A stretch of 64,000 nucleotides of DNA from SIG452 sp045638525 (GCA_045638525.1 JAZUBQ010000008.1:1-64000), one strand, 5' to 3'. Numbered from the stretch's first letter, positions 32,657 through 42,683 are shown. Translations and numbers: made by a program. The notes: a model not told the origin generated them from the sequence alone.

Positions 32657-32685
32657 TTGACAAATTGTTGATTTCGTACTATAAT
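32657..32685 (+). promoter_or_regulatory. Consensus SigA promoter of mreB
   Basis: TTGACA (32657-32662), 17 bp, TATAAT (32680-32685). It leaves a 5' leader of about 105 nt before the mreB ATG. Confidence 0.88.
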
Positions 32686-32795
32686 TAATATAATATGGAG
32701 GGGTAGATGTTGTCTTGTTTTTGCGACATGAAAATCCCCGTAAAATTGGACTTGTAAATGATATTATTTGGATAGAAACGAAAGGATGGTGTCCG

Positions 32796-33827
32796 ATGTT
32801 TGGATTTGGACAGGATGTGGGCGTTGACTTAGGAACAGCAACGGTTCTGATTTACGTGAAAGGAAAAGGAATTGTGTTAAAAGAGCCTTCTGTGGCAGCG
32901 GTAGACAAGCTGACAGGAAAGCTGTTTGCTGTTGGATATGAAGCCCAGAGAATGATTGGAAAAACGCCCGGCAATATTGTGGCGGTTCGTCCTCTTCGTG
33001 ATGGTGTGATTTCCGATTATGATGTTACTGAAAAAATGCTCAAGCACTTTCTCTCGAAGGTGAATATTTCCAGAATTTTCAAACCCAACATTATGATTTG
33101 TGTTCCTTCCGGTGTTACCGACGTGGAAGAACGTGCAGTAAAAGATGCTGCCATTCAGGCAGGTGCAAAAAAATCCTTCATCATTGAAGAACCCATCGCT
33201 GCAGCCATCGGCACCGGCATTGATATTTCCCAGCCTACCGGTACGATGATTGTAGACATCGGTGGAGGCACTACTGATATCGCTGTGATTTCATTGGGTG
33301 GTGTGGTTGTGTCCACTTCCATCAAGGTGGCAGGTGACAAGTTTGACGATGCCATTATCAAATACATTCGCAAAGAACACAATGTGTTAATCGGCGAACG
33401 AACTGCAGAGCAGATAAAATATAACGTGGGCTGTGCATATCTGCCCGAGGAAGAACTGGTGACTGAAGTCAAAGGCCGAAACCTTCTGACAGGTCTTCCC
33501 AAAATTTTCAATGTAACTTCCACCGAAATCTATTCCGCATTGATTGATACTGCCAAACAGATTGTGGAAGCGGTGCATCAGACTTTGGAAAAAACACCTC
33601 CCGAATTGGTAGGGGATATCGCATCCGGCGGCATCATTATGACCGGTGGCGGTTCGCTGTTGGGCGGTTTTGACAAACTGATTACCGAACATACCGGTAT
33701 CAAAGCTACGGTTGCCGACGATCCCACCACTTGTGTGGCTTTGGGAACCGGTAAAGCATTGGAACAGATGCATCTTCTGTCTGACGATTCCAATTCGGTT
33801 GCAGGCAGAAAATATTATGATTTATAA
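32796..33827 (+). CDS. mreB: Rod shape-determining protein MreB
   Basis: A 343-residue bacterial actin. Phosphate 1 is DVGVDLGTATVLIY (about 7-20), phosphate 2 is VDIGGGTTDIAVISLGG (about 155-171) and the adenosine motif is IMTGGGSLLGGFDKL (about 284-298). MreB filaments guide side-wall peptidoglycan synthesis. I chose ATG 32796 after AAAGGATGG; an upstream in-frame start at 32715 adds 27 residues foreign to the family. Unusually mreC and mreD are not next to it; mnmG follows after 8 nt. Confidence 0.93.
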   Translation: MFGFGQDVGVDLGTATVLIYVKGKGIVLKEPSVAAVDKLTGKLFAVGYEAQRMIGKTPGNIVAVRPLRDGVISDYDVTEKMLKHFLSKVNISRIFKPNIMICVPSGVTDVEERAVKDAAIQAGAKKSFIIEEPIAAAIGTGIDISQPTGTMIVDIGGGTTDIAVISLGGVVVSTSIKVAGDKFDDAIIKYIRKEHNVLIGERTAEQIKYNVGCAYLPEEELVTEVKGRNLLTGLPKIFNVTSTEIYSALIDTAKQIVEAVHQTLEKTPPELVGDIASGGIIMTGGGSLLGGFDKLITEHTGIKATVADDPTTCVALGTGKALEQMHLLSDDSNSVAGRKYYDL

Positions 33828-33835
33828 GGATTGTT

Positions 33836-35713
33836 ATGGCTTATATAGAAGATAAATTTGAAGTTGCCGTTATCGGTGCAGGTCATGCCGGCTGTGAAGC
33901 GGCATTTGCCTCGGCAAGACTGGGGCATAAAACAGTTTTATTTTCCATCAATCTGGATGCAGTTGCCAATATGCCTTGTAATCCCAGCATCGGTGGAACC
34001 GGGAAAGGACACCTGGTTCGCGAAATTGATGCTTTGGGGGGTGAAATGGGTAAATTGGCGGATGATACCTTCCTGCAGTCCCGGGTTTTGAATCGGGGCA
34101 AGGGACCGGCGGTATATTCTCTCAGAGTGCAGGAAGACCGTCGTGCATATCAGGAAGAAATGAAAAAACGGATTGAAAATCAGGAAAATCTGTTTTTAAA
34201 GCAGGCAGAAATCGTAAAAATTGATATTGAAGACCAAAAGGTCAAAGGTGTTGTGGATGCGTTGGGGAACTACTATAAGGTGGATGCCGCAGTCATTGCA
34301 ACCGGCACTTACCTTCGTGGGAAAATCATCGTGGGAACTTATTTTGAACCCGGTGGTCCCGACGGAATGTTTGCTGCAAACAAGTTGACCGAAAGCCTTT
34401 TGGAAAATGATATCCGTCTGATGCGGTTTAAAACGGGAACACCTGCCCGTGTGCATCGGGACAGCATTGATTTTTCCAAAATGGAAGTGCAGTACGGAGA
34501 TGAGGAAATCACCCCGTTTTCCTTCACTACCAAACGGGAACTTACCAATCAGGTGGAATGTTATTTAACCTATTCCACCGAAAAAACCAAACAGATTGTG
34601 TTGGATAATATTCATCTTTCTCCCTTATACAGCGGAATGATTGAGGGAATCGGTCCCAGATATTGTCCTTCGTTTGAAGATAAAATTATGCGTTTCCCCG
34701 ATAAGGAACGGCATCAGCTGTTCATTGAACCAATGGGATTAAACACCAAGGAAATGTATGTGCAGGGGATGTCATCTTCACTTCCTTATGAAGTGCAGGT
34801 GCAGATGTATCGTTCGGTTATCGGTTTGGAAAATGCAGAACTGATGAGACCGGCCTATGCCATTGAGTATGACTGCGTGGATCCCACAGAACTGACATTG
34901 GGACTTGCGTTTAAGAAAATCAAAGGGTTATATGGTGCAGGGCAGTTTAACGGAACCTCAGGCTATGAAGAAGCGGCGGCGCAAGGGTTAATTGCCGGCA
35001 TCAATGCTGCAAGATATATTGACGGAAAAGAGGAATTCCACTTAACCCGTGATAATTCCTATATCGGTGTTTTAATTGATGATATTGTCACCAAAGGCAC
35101 CAATGAACCCTATCGAATGATGACCTCTCGCAGTGAATACCGTCTTTTGTTACGTCAGGATAATGCCGACCAGCGTCTCACACCCATAGGTTATGAGCTT
35201 GGGTTGATTTCAGAGGAACGCTATCAGGACTTCTTGGCAAAACAAAAATGGGTGGAAGAAGAAATCAAGTATCTGGAATCTGTGATTGTTCCTCCTACCG
35301 AGCATGTGGTTGCTACCTTGGAAAAATATGAAAGCACTCCCACAAAAACGGGAATCCGCTTGACTGATTTGTTAAGACGACCGGAAATTACCTATCAAAT
35401 GCTTCAGGAAATTTCTGATAAGGTGCACACACTTCCTCGGGATATTGAAGAAGAAGTGACGATCACCATCAAATATTCCGGTTACATCAAACGTCAGATG
35501 TCTCAGGTGAATCAGTTCAAAAAATTAGAACAGAAAAAACTTCCCCAAGACATTGATTATGATGATATTTACGGGCTTCGGATTGAAGCCAGACAAAAAC
35601 TTGCAAAATTCCGTCCCGAATCCATCGGACAAGCGTCTCGTATTTCGGGCGTGTCTCCTGCGGATATCTCAGTGCTTCTGATTTATCTTGACAGCAGACG
35701 AAACACGGATTGA
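33836..35713 (+). CDS. mnmG: tRNA uridine-5-carboxymethylaminomethyl modification enzyme MnmG
   Basis: A 625-residue FAD protein that, with MnmE, modifies the wobble uridine of several tRNAs. The N-terminal FAD motif VIGAGHAGCEAAFASARLG (about 11-29) is followed by NPSIGGTGKGHLVREIDALGG and the family signature GTPARVHRDSID. TSRSEYRLLLRQDNAD lies near 430-445 and the C-terminal helical domain ends ADISVLLIYL. The length is normal. It lies 8 nt after mreB and 41 nt before walR. mnmE is not in the window. Confidence 0.97.
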   Translation: MAYIEDKFEVAVIGAGHAGCEAAFASARLGHKTVLFSINLDAVANMPCNPSIGGTGKGHLVREIDALGGEMGKLADDTFLQSRVLNRGKGPAVYSLRVQEDRRAYQEEMKKRIENQENLFLKQAEIVKIDIEDQKVKGVVDALGNYYKVDAAVIATGTYLRGKIIVGTYFEPGGPDGMFAANKLTESLLENDIRLMRFKTGTPARVHRDSIDFSKMEVQYGDEEITPFSFTTKRELTNQVECYLTYSTEKTKQIVLDNIHLSPLYSGMIEGIGPRYCPSFEDKIMRFPDKERHQLFIEPMGLNTKEMYVQGMSSSLPYEVQVQMYRSVIGLENAELMRPAYAIEYDCVDPTELTLGLAFKKIKGLYGAGQFNGTSGYEEAAAQGLIAGINAARYIDGKEEFHLTRDNSYIGVLIDDIVTKGTNEPYRMMTSRSEYRLLLRQDNADQRLTPIGYELGLISEERYQDFLAKQKWVEEEIKYLESVIVPPTEHVVATLEKYESTPTKTGIRLTDLLRRPEITYQMLQEISDKVHTLPRDIEEEVTITIKYSGYIKRQMSQVNQFKKLEQKKLPQDIDYDDIYGLRIEARQKLAKFRPESIGQASRISGVSPADISVLLIYLDSRRNTD

Positions 35714-35754
35714 TAAATCCGCTTAAAAATAAAGCTTCAGAAAGGAGAAGCATT

Positions 35755-36462
35755 ATGGCAGAACAGTTGATTCTGATTGTGGATGACGAAAAACCAATTG
35801 TAGACATTTTAAAATTTAACTTGCAAAAAGAGGGGTTTGAAACCATTGAAGCATATGATGGTCAAACCGGCTTGAATCTGGCGCTTGAGAAAAATCCTGA
35901 CCTTATTTTACTGGATGTTATGCTTCCGGAAATGGACGGCTTTACCGTATGCAGGGAAGTGCGCCAGAAATCACAGGTTCCCATTATCCTTTTGACTGCT
36001 CGTGAGGAAGAGGTGGATAAGGTGCTGGGGTTGGAGCTGGGTGCTGATGACTATATCACCAAGCCCTACAGTGTGAGAGAACTTCTGGCTCGCATCAAAG
36101 CAAATCTCCGTCGTACCAAAAAAGTACAAAGTACACCTGTTCCTGAACATGCCGGTATGATTACCTATGGTCGTTTGAACATTGATACCGAGCGTTTTGA
36201 AGTTACCAAAGACGGCAAACCTGTGGAAATTACGGTTCGTGAATTTGAACTGTTGAAATTTTTGGCTTCACAGCCGGATAAAATCTTTTCCCGTGAAAAA
36301 CTTCTGGAAAAGGTTTGGAAATATGAATATTACGGCGATTTAAGAACCGTTGATGTTACGGTCCGCAGACTGCGTGAAAAACTGGAAGACAATCCCGGTG
36401 AACCGGATTTTGTGGTAACCAAACGCGGAATCGGATATTACTTCAATAAAAACTGCAAATAG
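35755..36462 (+). CDS. walR: Response regulator WalR (YycF/VicR type)
   Basis: A 235-residue OmpR-family regulator. The receiver domain (about 1-120) has ILIVDDEKP, the phosphoacceptor Asp in LILLDVMLPEMDG (about residue 54), the T/S switch in LLTAREEE and the Lys in YITKPYS. The winged-helix DNA-binding domain (about 133-232) ends VDVTVRRLREKLEDNPGEPDFVVTKRGIGYYF. With the adjacent kinase it forms the essential WalRK system that controls peptidoglycan hydrolases. I chose ATG 35755 behind AAAGGAG; an upstream in-frame start has no ribosome site. Confidence 0.93.
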   Translation: MAEQLILIVDDEKPIVDILKFNLQKEGFETIEAYDGQTGLNLALEKNPDLILLDVMLPEMDGFTVCREVRQKSQVPIILLTAREEEVDKVLGLELGADDYITKPYSVRELLARIKANLRRTKKVQSTPVPEHAGMITYGRLNIDTERFEVTKDGKPVEITVREFELLKFLASQPDKIFSREKLLEKVWKYEYYGDLRTVDVTVRRLREKLEDNPGEPDFVVTKRGIGYYFNKNCK

Positions 36463-36486
36463 CAGACCAAATCAGTTGAGGGAATT

Positions 36487-38280
36487 ATGTTAAAAAGCAT
36501 TCAGTCAAAATTGGTACTCTTATTTATCCTTGTTATATTGTCGGTTATGCTGACGGTGGGAACCTTTATCATCACCAATGTAACACGGTTTTATTATTCT
36601 GATTTTATGTCTCAGATTGAGACGGCTGTTTTCACCAAAGAGTTCATTCCTCAACTGCAGGAAGCGGCAGAAGAACAAAACGGAGCAGAAAAGCTTTCGG
36701 AGCTTTTAGAAGCGGCATCCGGTCGAATTGGTGTGGATTCTTACCGAAACTACGCAATTTTAAACGGTCAGGACGGAACGCTTTTGGCAGCTTCCGATGA
36801 ACTGCTTGGCAGCGTGGAAATTACAGAAAATATTTTGGCGGCACTTTCCGGAAAAATAGGTAACAACACCTATTCGGATGGCACCTATATGGAGTATGCT
36901 TACCCCATTTTGGGTGAAAACGGCCCAACCTTCATTATCTATATTTTTGAAACCAAAGAGGAACTGAACAACTTTTCCAAAAGTATGTTTTCCATTATTC
37001 TGCAAGGACTTCTGGCGGCACTGCTCATATCGGTGATTTTGGGATATTTGCTGTCCAAAACCATCACCACCCCAATTAAGAATCTGACCACCCGTGCCGA
37101 AAAGATGACCCAAGGGAAGTTTGAACTTGGGGAACCTTCCATTTCAAAGGATGAAATCGGGGTGCTGACCAATACCTTTAGAACCATGGGTCAAAGGCTT
37201 CAGGAAACCGTTCAGGAGGTTGCGGCTCAGAATACCAAACTGGAAAAAATCATGGAATATTCCACGGATGGCATTGTGGCGTTTGATACCAACGGGGATC
37301 TGCTGCTGATTAACCCTTCGGCAAAAAGATATTTGTCAGTTGGCGAAGAACCCATTCATTTTGACATATTTTTTTCTGAAATTTTTTCCGATATTTCGCT
37401 GGGGGATTTTCTGTATCTGAATCAAGATAAACAAATTATCAAAGAAACCGACTATAATGATTATTATTTGCGTTTTTACTTCGGAAGTTTTAAATATTCC
37501 GATGATAAAATCGGTGGTGTCATTGTCGATGTTCAGAATGTGACCGAATCCAGAAAGTTGGAACTTTCCCGTCGTGAATTTGTTGCCAATGTATCCCACG
37601 AACTTCGCACTCCGTTAACCACCGTTAAGGCATATATTGAAACTTTGGAAAGCGGAATGGTGGATGGGGAAACCCAAGGAAAATTTTTAGATACCATTCA
37701 CAGGGAAACCGACCGTATGACCCGTTTGGTGTCAGACCTTTTGACCCTCTCACGTTTGGATAACGGAGTTTCTTTGAATCTGACCCGAATGAGAGTGGAA
37801 GCCATTTTAAAAGATGTTTCGGAAAAAATGCAATTTGAAGCTAAGAAAAAACATCAGATTTTAAGCTATACCATGATTAACGAAATTCCTGCCATTGCAT
37901 TGGATTATGACAGAATGCAGCAGGTGATTATCAACATTGTATCAAATGCAATAAAATATACCCCAAACTACGGGGCAATCAAAATTTATTCCAGCTATGT
38001 GTCCGGTAATGCTATCATCAGAATTGCCGACAATGGAATGGGCATTCCGGAAAAGGATGTCAAACGAATTTTTGAACGGTTTTATCGTGTGGATAAAGCA
38101 CGTTCCCGTGAGCAGGGCGGAACGGGGCTCGGACTTGCCATCGCCAAAGAAATTGTGAATGCTCACGCAGGGGAAATCACACTTCGTTCCCAAGTGAATG
38201 AAGGCACAGAAATTGTGATTACCCTTCCGGTGGAAAAAAGCTTTCTCTCCCGTGAGGAACAAACACCTTCCACCTTATAA
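36487..38280 (+). CDS. walK: Sensor histidine kinase WalK (YycG/VicK type)
   Basis: A 597-residue kinase with two membrane helices (about 8-30 and 167-190) enclosing an extracellular sensor of about 135 residues. A HAMP domain (about 190-242) and a PAS-like domain (about 250-355) follow. The HisKA box FVANVSHELRTPLTTV has the phospho-His near residue 370, and the ATPase domain has NIVSNAIKYTPN (N box, about 482), DNGMGIPE (about 514) and GGTGLGLAI (about 544). It lies 24 nt after walR. The walH and walI genes usual in Bacillus are absent; hslO follows. Confidence 0.93.
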   Translation: MLKSIQSKLVLLFILVILSVMLTVGTFIITNVTRFYYSDFMSQIETAVFTKEFIPQLQEAAEEQNGAEKLSELLEAASGRIGVDSYRNYAILNGQDGTLLAASDELLGSVEITENILAALSGKIGNNTYSDGTYMEYAYPILGENGPTFIIYIFETKEELNNFSKSMFSIILQGLLAALLISVILGYLLSKTITTPIKNLTTRAEKMTQGKFELGEPSISKDEIGVLTNTFRTMGQRLQETVQEVAAQNTKLEKIMEYSTDGIVAFDTNGDLLLINPSAKRYLSVGEEPIHFDIFFSEIFSDISLGDFLYLNQDKQIIKETDYNDYYLRFYFGSFKYSDDKIGGVIVDVQNVTESRKLELSRREFVANVSHELRTPLTTVKAYIETLESGMVDGETQGKFLDTIHRETDRMTRLVSDLLTLSRLDNGVSLNLTRMRVEAILKDVSEKMQFEAKKKHQILSYTMINEIPAIALDYDRMQQVIINIVSNAIKYTPNYGAIKIYSSYVSGNAIIRIADNGMGIPEKDVKRIFERFYRVDKARSREQGGTGLGLAIAKEIVNAHAGEITLRSQVNEGTEIVITLPVEKSFLSREEQTPSTL

Positions 38281-38304
38281 GACAGAAAAAAGCGAGGATA
38301 GAGT

Positions 38305-39189
38305 ATGGATGAAATTATCAGAGCCATTACGGCAGACGGCTATGTGAAAGCCTATGTGATTAACTCCACAGAAGTGGTGAGAGAAGCTCAGGGACTTCAC
38401 GGAACCGGTAAAGTTGCTTCTGCGGCATTGGGCAGAACCTTAACAGCCGCATTGATACTTGCCAATGATATGAAAAATGAAACGGATCGTGTATCGGTGC
38501 AGTTTCGAAGCGAAGGTCCTATTGGCAATGTAGTTGCCGAAGCCAACGGGCAAAATCAGGTAAAAGGCTTTGTGACAAATCCCGATGTGGTGATGCCGTT
38601 AAGAGAAGACGGTAAGCTGGATGTTGGCGGTGCATTAGGACATAAAGGAAGCTTGACCATTGTGCGTGACATCGGACTGAAAGAGCCCTATGTTGGCACA
38701 GTTGAACTGATTTCCGGCGAAATTGCGGAAGACATTTCCTACTACTATATGCAATCAGAACAGATTCCCACCGTGTTGGGACTTGGAGTGTTGGTGGCAC
38801 AGAATTTTGCCATTTTATCCGCAGGCGGTTTTATGATTCAGCTTCTGCCGGGTGCTCCCGATGACATTATTGACCGGGTAGAAGCGAATGTAAAGGCGAT
38901 GCCGGCATCTATTTCTTCCTTAATTGCCGACGGGAAAAATGCAACCGAAATTTTATCCATGTTGCTTAGCGGTTTTGATTATCAGATTCTTTCTAAAAAA
39001 GAACCGTCTTATCGTTGTGACTGCAGTCGGTATCGTGTGGAAACCGCACTCATCAGCTTAGGTCGAAAAGAAATTGAATCTATGATTGAAGAAGACCAAA
39101 CTACCGAAATTTCTTGCCATTATTGCAACAAAAAATATCATTTTTCCAAAGAAGATTTACAGATGTTGCTTCGTTTGGCAACCCGATAA
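38305..39189 (+). CDS. hslO: Redox-regulated chaperone Hsp33
   Basis: A 294-residue Hsp33. The N-terminal substrate-binding domain includes ALGRTLTAALILA, GPIGNVVAEANG and GALGHKGSLTIVRD. The C-terminal redox switch carries the zinc Cys quartet C-x-C (CDCSRY, about 239-241) and C-x-x-C (CHYC, about 272-275). Oxidation releases zinc and activates the holdase. It lies 24 nt after walK with an AGCGAGGATAG ribosome site. Confidence 0.95.
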   Translation: MDEIIRAITADGYVKAYVINSTEVVREAQGLHGTGKVASAALGRTLTAALILANDMKNETDRVSVQFRSEGPIGNVVAEANGQNQVKGFVTNPDVVMPLREDGKLDVGGALGHKGSLTIVRDIGLKEPYVGTVELISGEIAEDISYYYMQSEQIPTVLGLGVLVAQNFAILSAGGFMIQLLPGAPDDIIDRVEANVKAMPASISSLIADGKNATEILSMLLSGFDYQILSKKEPSYRCDCSRYRVETALISLGRKEIESMIEEDQTTEISCHYCNKKYHFSKEDLQMLLRLATR

Positions 39190-39201
39190 GGAGGAAGAAA
39201 A

Positions 39202-39546
39202 ATGCAATTTTTAAAACCGACTCTTCCCATTTTAATGCTTTTGGTGTCCAATGTGTTTATGACCTTTGCCTGGTACGGACATTTGAAGTTTAAAAGCACC
39301 GCGCTTTGGGTTGTGATTTTATCCAGTTGGGCGATTGCGCTGTTTGAATATATTTTCCAGGTACCGGCAAACCGTATGGGTTCCCAGTATTTCACCACAG
39401 CACAGCTGAAAATCATTCAGGAGGTTATCACCCTGACGGTATTCTCCGTATTTTCGGTGTTGTATTTGAAAGAAAAATTCACTTGGAATTATGTTTACGC
39501 ATTTTTATGTATCTTAGGCGCTGTATTCTTTATTTTTAAAAAGTAA
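39202..39546 (+). CDS. DMT-family membrane protein (DUF486)
   Basis: A 114-residue protein with four membrane helices, matching the DUF486 family of small drug/metabolite-transporter-like proteins: LMLLVSNVFMTFAWYGHLK, then SSWAIALFEYIFQVPANRMG, TTAQLKIIQEVITL and VYAFLCILGAVFFIFKK. The substrate is unknown. It lies 12 nt after hslO behind AAGGAGG. Confidence 0.87.
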   Translation: MQFLKPTLPILMLLVSNVFMTFAWYGHLKFKSTALWVVILSSWAIALFEYIFQVPANRMGSQYFTTAQLKIIQEVITLTVFSVFSVLYLKEKFTWNYVYAFLCILGAVFFIFKK

Positions 39547-39584
39547 AGGACAATGCAGTATCAATTATAAAGGAGAAAAAAATT

Positions 39585-40745
39585 ATGAGAAAGTTGTTTA
39601 CGTCTGAATCGGTAACAGAGGGGCATCCCGATAAAATCTGTGACCAGATTTCCGATGCGATTTTAGATGAAATGTTAAAACAAGACCCCATGTCCAGAGT
39701 GGCTTGTGAAACCACTTGTACCACCGGTATGGTGTCTGTTATGGGCGAAATCACCACTTCCGGCTATGTGGATATTCCCAAAATTGCCAGAGAAGTTGTG
39801 CTGGATATCGGCTATGACCGTGCAAAATATGGGTTTGACGGTACCACTTGTGCTGTCATTACTTCCATTGATGAACAGTCTCCCGACATTGCCCAGGGTG
39901 TAGACGTGTCTGAAGATGACAAATCCACCGGTGCAGGAGACCAGGGGATGATGTTTGGTTACGCTTGTGACGAAACCCCGGAACTGATGCCCTTACCCAT
40001 TTCTTTGGCGCATAAGCTGGCAAAACAGTTAACTGCTGTGAGAAAAGACGGTACCTTATCTTATCTTCGTCCCGACGGAAAAACACAGGTAACCGTAGAA
40101 TATGAAAATGACGTTCCCAAACGTATTGATACCATTGTTATTTCCACTCAGCATGCACCGGAAGTGGAACTTGCAACCATCCGTGAAGATATGAAAAATC
40201 ACGTAATTACTCCCATCATTGACGCTGCTATGATGGATGAAAACACAAAAATTTATGTAAATCCCACCGGTCGTTTTGTTGTGGGCGGACCTCAGGGAGA
40301 CTCCGGTTTAACCGGTAGAAAAATTATCGTAGACACCTATGGCGGCTATGCTCGTCACGGTGGCGGTGCATTCTCCGGAAAAGACCCCACAAAAGTGGAC
40401 AGAAGTGCGGCATATGCATCCCGTTGGGTAGCCAAAAACATTGTAGCGGCAGGTCTTGCAAAACGTTGCGAAATTCAGCTTGCTTATGCCATTGGTGTGG
40501 CAAAACCCGTATCCGTTATGGTGGACACCTTTGGAACCGGAATTGTTGCCGATGATGTAATTTCCAATATCGTGACAGAAGTGTTTGACCTTCGTCCTGC
40601 AGCTATTATTTCTGCATTGGATTTAAGAAAACCCATCTACAGAAATCTTGCAGCATATGGACATATGGGCAGAGAAGATCTGGGCGTATTATGGGAAACA
40701 ACCAATAAAGTCGATGACATTAAACAAGCTTTGGCAAACAAATAA
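39585..40745 (+). CDS. metK: S-adenosylmethionine synthetase
   Basis: A 386-residue MetK that makes SAM from ATP and methionine. It has FTSESVTEGHPDKICDQISDAILD at the N-terminus, GAGDQGMMFGYACDETPELMPLP (signature 1, about 115-137) and GGGAFSGKDPTKVDRSAAYASRW (signature 2 with the P-loop, about 263-285). The length is normal. Only 38 nt separate it from the DUF486 gene, too short for a SAM riboswitch, so expression may come from an upstream promoter. Confidence 0.97.
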   Translation: MRKLFTSESVTEGHPDKICDQISDAILDEMLKQDPMSRVACETTCTTGMVSVMGEITTSGYVDIPKIAREVVLDIGYDRAKYGFDGTTCAVITSIDEQSPDIAQGVDVSEDDKSTGAGDQGMMFGYACDETPELMPLPISLAHKLAKQLTAVRKDGTLSYLRPDGKTQVTVEYENDVPKRIDTIVISTQHAPEVELATIREDMKNHVITPIIDAAMMDENTKIYVNPTGRFVVGGPQGDSGLTGRKIIVDTYGGYARHGGGAFSGKDPTKVDRSAAYASRWVAKNIVAAGLAKRCEIQLAYAIGVAKPVSVMVDTFGTGIVADDVISNIVTEVFDLRPAAIISALDLRKPIYRNLAAYGHMGREDLGVLWETTNKVDDIKQALANK

Positions 40746-40749
40746 CAAA

Positions 40750-40790
40750 AAGACAGCCATGGGAGAGAATCAATCTCGCATGGCTGTTAT
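40750..40790. other. Imperfect hairpin between metK and the ABC-F gene
   Basis: ACAGCCATG pairs with CATGGCTGT, with an inner GAGA/TCTC pairing. The plus-strand side lacks a T run, so it is not a good terminator. It could be an attenuator or RNA-stability element for the downstream ABC-F gene. Confidence 0.4.
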
Positions 40791-40805
40791 CGAATAGGTA
40801 ACAGT

Positions 40806-42683
40806 ATGATTGTAAACTTAGTAAACGTATCAAAATTCTTCGGGGCAGAAGAAATCCTCAGTGATATATGTTTGAAAATTGAAGACAGTGACCGCATTGG
40901 TTTAATCGGAGCCAACGGTGCAGGGAAAACCACGTTGTTAAATCTTATGAGTGGGGAAGAAGAAGCTACAGAAGGCGAAATCATTTTCTCCAAAAAAAAT
41001 GTGGGATATCTGCATCAAAATGCAGGCCTTAGCGGTGAAAATTCCATTTTGGAAGAAATGAGAAGCGTATTTTCGGATGTTCTTTTGATGGGAAAAAAAC
41101 TGGAAGATTTATATGAAAAAATTTCCAATCAAGAGGGCGATTTAGAAGAAAACAATCGGGAATATGCCCGTTTGCAAACCATTTTTGAGCAAAAAGAGGG
41201 CTATCATATCGATGTGAAAATCAACACCGTTTTAAACGGAATGGGCTTTTTGGGGAGAGATTTATCCACTCCCATTGACCGTTTGTCAGGCGGTGAGAAA
41301 ACCCGTCTTGCCCTTGCAAAACTGCTGTTATCTGAACCTGATCTTCTGATTTTGGACGAGCCTACCAACCATCTGGATTTTAAAACCCTGGAATGGTTGG
41401 AGGAATATTTAACCGCATATAAAGGCGCCATTGTTTTGGTATCCCATGACCGTTACTTTTTGGATCGTTGTGTTACCGATATTTGCGAAATTTATAAAGG
41501 AAAATTGACACGTTATCGCGGAAATTATTCCAAATTTGTTACGTTAAAGGCACAACAGCTGGAGTTTTTACAAAAAGAATATGACAAACAGCAGGTAGAA
41601 ATTGCTTCCTTAAAGGATTATGTGGCACGAAACCAGGTAAGAGCATCTACTGCCAAAAGTGCCAAAAGTCGTCAGCATATTTTGGATACGATGGAGCTTA
41701 TGGAAAAACCTTCGGATTATTTAAAATCCATTCATCTGAATTTTTCTTTTACCACGGAACCGGTAAAGGATGTTTTAAAAGTAGAACATTTGGAGCTTCG
41801 GGTGAAAGATAAGATGCTGAATCCTGATGTGAACCTTCACGTCAGAAAAAATGACAAGATTGCCATTGTGGGGGCAAACGGTGTTGGGAAAACCAGTCTT
41901 TTAAAAGCCGTTTTAGGAAAATTTCCCTACCAAAAAGGAGCAATCAGTTGGGGTGGCGGTGTCAAAAAATCTTATTTTGAGCAGGAGACTACCGACCTTC
42001 ATCCCGAAAAAACAGCCCTGCAGGAACTTTGGGACCGATTCCCTTCGGTTTATGAGCAGGAATTAAGAAGAATTTTGGGAAGTTTGTTGCTTTCCGGTGA
42101 AGATGTGTATAAAAAGGTTGGCGTTTTGTCCGGTGGAGAAAAAGCCAAAGTAAAATTCGCCATTATGATGATGGAAAAGGGGAATGTCCTCATCTTGGAC
42201 GAACCCACCAACCATCTGGATTTATCCTCCAAAGAAGTGTTGGATAAGGCACTGGCTGAATTTGAAGGCACCGTGATTATGGTGTCTCACGACCGTTATC
42301 TGTTAAATAAAGTTCCCACAAAGATTGTGGAAATGAAACCGGGGGAAATGGTCATATACGACGGAAACTATGACTATTATTTAGAAAAACATAAAGAAAC
42401 AGTTGCAACACCTGTGGAAAAAAACACCGAAAAAGCCAATGAATTTTACCGTTCCAAAAAAGATCGTGCGTTGGAAACCAAACGTAAAAATGAACTTAGA
42501 AAAACTGAAGTCTCCATCGAACAGACGGAAGAAGAAATTGCAACTTTGCAGGAGGAAATGGCGAAACCGGAAGTGGCATCGGATTTTTCAAAATTGCAAG
42601 AAACCTGCGACCGATTGGAAGAATTGGAGCAGGAGTTAACCAAGTTGTATGAAACCTGGGAGGAACTGCAACAAAATGACTGA
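40806..42683 (+). CDS. ABC-F family ribosome-associated ATPase
   Basis: A 625-residue protein with two ABC ATPase domains and no membrane segments. Domain 1 has GANGAGKTT (about 35-43), LSGGEKTRLALAKLL and LLILDEPTNHLD. The inter-domain arm (about 235-310) is charged and helical. Domain 2 has GANGVGKTS, LSGGEKAKVKFAIMM and VLILDEPTNHLDL. A C-terminal coiled coil (about 535-622, Glu/Lys-rich) ends the protein. ABC-F proteins act on the ribosomal E site, as housekeeping translation factors or antibiotic-protection proteins. The subtype cannot be settled by eye. It overlaps the next gene by 8 nt. Confidence 0.9.
   Translation: MIVNLVNVSKFFGAEEILSDICLKIEDSDRIGLIGANGAGKTTLLNLMSGEEEATEGEIIFSKKNVGYLHQNAGLSGENSILEEMRSVFSDVLLMGKKLEDLYEKISNQEGDLEENNREYARLQTIFEQKEGYHIDVKINTVLNGMGFLGRDLSTPIDRLSGGEKTRLALAKLLLSEPDLLILDEPTNHLDFKTLEWLEEYLTAYKGAIVLVSHDRYFLDRCVTDICEIYKGKLTRYRGNYSKFVTLKAQQLEFLQKEYDKQQVEIASLKDYVARNQVRASTAKSAKSRQHILDTMELMEKPSDYLKSIHLNFSFTTEPVKDVLKVEHLELRVKDKMLNPDVNLHVRKNDKIAIVGANGVGKTSLLKAVLGKFPYQKGAISWGGGVKKSYFEQETTDLHPEKTALQELWDRFPSVYEQELRRILGSLLLSGEDVYKKVGVLSGGEKAKVKFAIMMMEKGNVLILDEPTNHLDLSSKEVLDKALAEFEGTVIMVSHDRYLLNKVPTKIVEMKPGEMVIYDGNYDYYLEKHKETVATPVEKNTEKANEFYRSKKDRALETKRKNELRKTEVSIEQTEEEIATLQEEMAKPEVASDFSKLQETCDRLEELEQELTKLYETWEELQQND

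Noticed and set aside
39547..39584. SAM riboswitch before metK
   Set aside because: Only 38 nt separate metK from the gene before it, too short for a SAM riboswitch, and no typical core motif is visible.
40746..40805. Intrinsic terminator after metK
   Set aside because: The ACAGCCATG/CATGGCTGT hairpin has no T run on the plus strand. I list it only as a hairpin of unknown role.
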